Origin: Actinomyces bowdenii
GTDB taxonomy: Bacteria > Actinomycetota > Actinomycetes > Actinomycetales > Actinomycetaceae
NCBI RefSeq assembly: GCF_017592395.1
Contig: NZ_JAGFOU010000014.1
Span: forward strand, 24,467-88,466
Length of the DNA: 64,000 bases
Direction of reading: 5' to 3'
Shown here piece by piece: positions 63,238 to 64,000 of the stretch. Each line of letters starts with the position of its first letter. Positions within the stretch are counted from its first letter, which is position 1. Made by a program: the position numbers and the translations under genes. The notes under the pieces were generated by a model. The model was not told the origin of the DNA. It searched no databases and saw only the letters and a program-made list of their open reading frames with translations.

Positions 63238-63490
63238 ATGTCAAGGGCGAAGTATTCGGATGAGTTCAAGCAGCAGGTGGTGCGCGAGGTGATCGACAAG
63301 GAGCAGTCGATCGCGTCGGTGGCCGCTTCCTACGATCTGGTGTCCCAGACGGTGGGCAACTGGGTCGCGAAGTATAAGAAGGAGCACGGCAGCGCCGAGG
63401 AAAGACAAGCAGCCGCCGAAGCGGCCGAGGTTGCGCGGCTGAAGAAGGAGCTCCGCGAGTTGCAGCAGGGATGCGAGTTCTTGAAAAAAG
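63238..63490 (+). pseudogene. IS3-family OrfA interrupted by a group II intron
   Basis: Starts MSRAKYSDEFKQQVVREVID, with an HTH (SIASVAASYDLVSQTVGNWV) and the leucine-rich coiled coil ELRELQQGCEFLKK. This ends at the TTGAAAAAAG stretch where IS3 elements often carry the OrfA/OrfB junction. At 63491 the sequence switches to group II intron RNA. AGGATGGAG precedes ATG 63238. Confidence 0.85.
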
Positions 63491-64000
63491 GTGTGCCACG
63501 AAGGTGGGGTGCTGCATGGGTGTGTAGGTGATGCAGTGCTGAGTTGTGCTGCGTAGGACATGAAGGTTTTGGCCCTTCGGAGTCGCCGTGCGGGCGGGGG
63601 CTTCAAACCGCCACATGCTGCGTGACTGGTGACGGGAGCGTGGTGAGCGATGTGGAAAAGGCGTCGCGTGTAGGCGTCAGGTGGGGATCAGGAAGGCGAG
63701 CGCAAGCGAACCGCTGTTTGAGGTGTCGTTATTGAATAGGTGGCATCAAAACCGGGTGTTACTTTTTGGCCTGGGATGAGTCTGGCGGAAGACCCGTATT
63801 GCTGGCCAGATGGTGCCCGGCATGGAGGCGGCGCGAGCCTGATCTGCTGGTCTTGCGTGGAACGTGGGAAGGCATGTCCGGATACTGCTGCGCCCTGGAT
63901 GGGGGTGGCGATAGGGAGAGTCTTGAGCGGATGAACCGCAAGAGGCGGAGTACCGTTGCCGGAGATTCTGGCGGACCGGCCCGTAGTAGCGTTGAGGCCC
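63491..64000 (+). mobile_element. group II intron, 5' portion (runs off window)
   Basis: The switch point begins GTGTG, the conserved group II intron 5' end. Downstream are tracts typical of bacterial group II introns: GGCGAGCGCAAGCGAACCG near 63696, a TGAGGTGTCGTTATTGAA stretch, and GCGGACCGGCCCGTAGTAGC near 63970, which commonly precedes the intron-encoded reverse transcriptase. The 3' part and the RT/maturase gene lie beyond the window. Splicing could restore the IS3 orfA reading frame. Confidence 0.7.

Overview
This window is high-GC actinobacterial DNA, roughly 70-75% GC by eye, with GTG/ATG starts, GGAGG-type ribosome sites and several leaderless promoters. The gene set fits an Actinomyces-like member of the Actinomycetales: a complete GlgE maltosyl-phosphate/glycogen pathway, a block like mycobacterial Rv3194c-Rv3199c, nifS-mnmA, and DivIVA-like coiled coils. 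The genus is an inference from gene content, not from a marker gene.

Layout. 1-980 holds no convincing gene but carries palindromic repeats, including a three-unit array of 105 bp period. 981-8956 is the conserved block: DUF2342 protein, PDZ-Lon protease, cyclodehydratase-like protein, UvrD2-type helicase and NudC. 9095-13823 is a sugar operon (SorC-type regulator, FucP-like permease, DUF4432 epimerase-like protein, ribokinase). 14076-17952 is nifS...mnmA, split by two lower-GC genes (DUF5655 and a 2H phosphoesterase). 18053-20060 is a GntR-ABC operon with a clear operator. 20194-22804 is a two-gene pair, ARPP-2-like plus TROVE/vWA-like, that resembles Ro60/Rsr systems. 23120-26049 holds LtrA and etfBA.

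26282-45431 is the alpha-glucan region: glgX, a membrane alpha/beta hydrolase, trpS, then glgE-treS-mak as translationally coupled genes, glgB and glgP. TreS and Mak make maltose-1-phosphate, GlgE polymerises it, GlgB branches it, and GlgX and GlgP degrade the product. Between glgB and glgP lies a 2.45-kb island holding an IS110 relic, a pfkB sugar kinase gene and an IS3 relic. It is bounded by a 318-bp direct duplication of the glgB 3' end.

45636-61679 holds a YbbN-like co-chaperone, a lipoprotein/membrane-protein pair, a long DivIVA/Scy-like coiled coil, two small conserved actinobacterial genes, a sugar ABC importer without its ATPase, malate dehydrogenase, and a CydDC-type ABC exporter pair. 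61676-64000 is a nest of mobile elements: an IS481 relic cut by a two-ORF IS, cut by an IS3-type element whose orfA is interrupted by the 5' end of a group II intron that runs off the window.

No tRNA, rRNA or CRISPR array was recognised. The most unusual signals are the families of long, structure-conserving intergenic hairpins, the reconstituted glgB 3' end, the TROVE/ARPP-2 pair and the nested terminal mobile elements.
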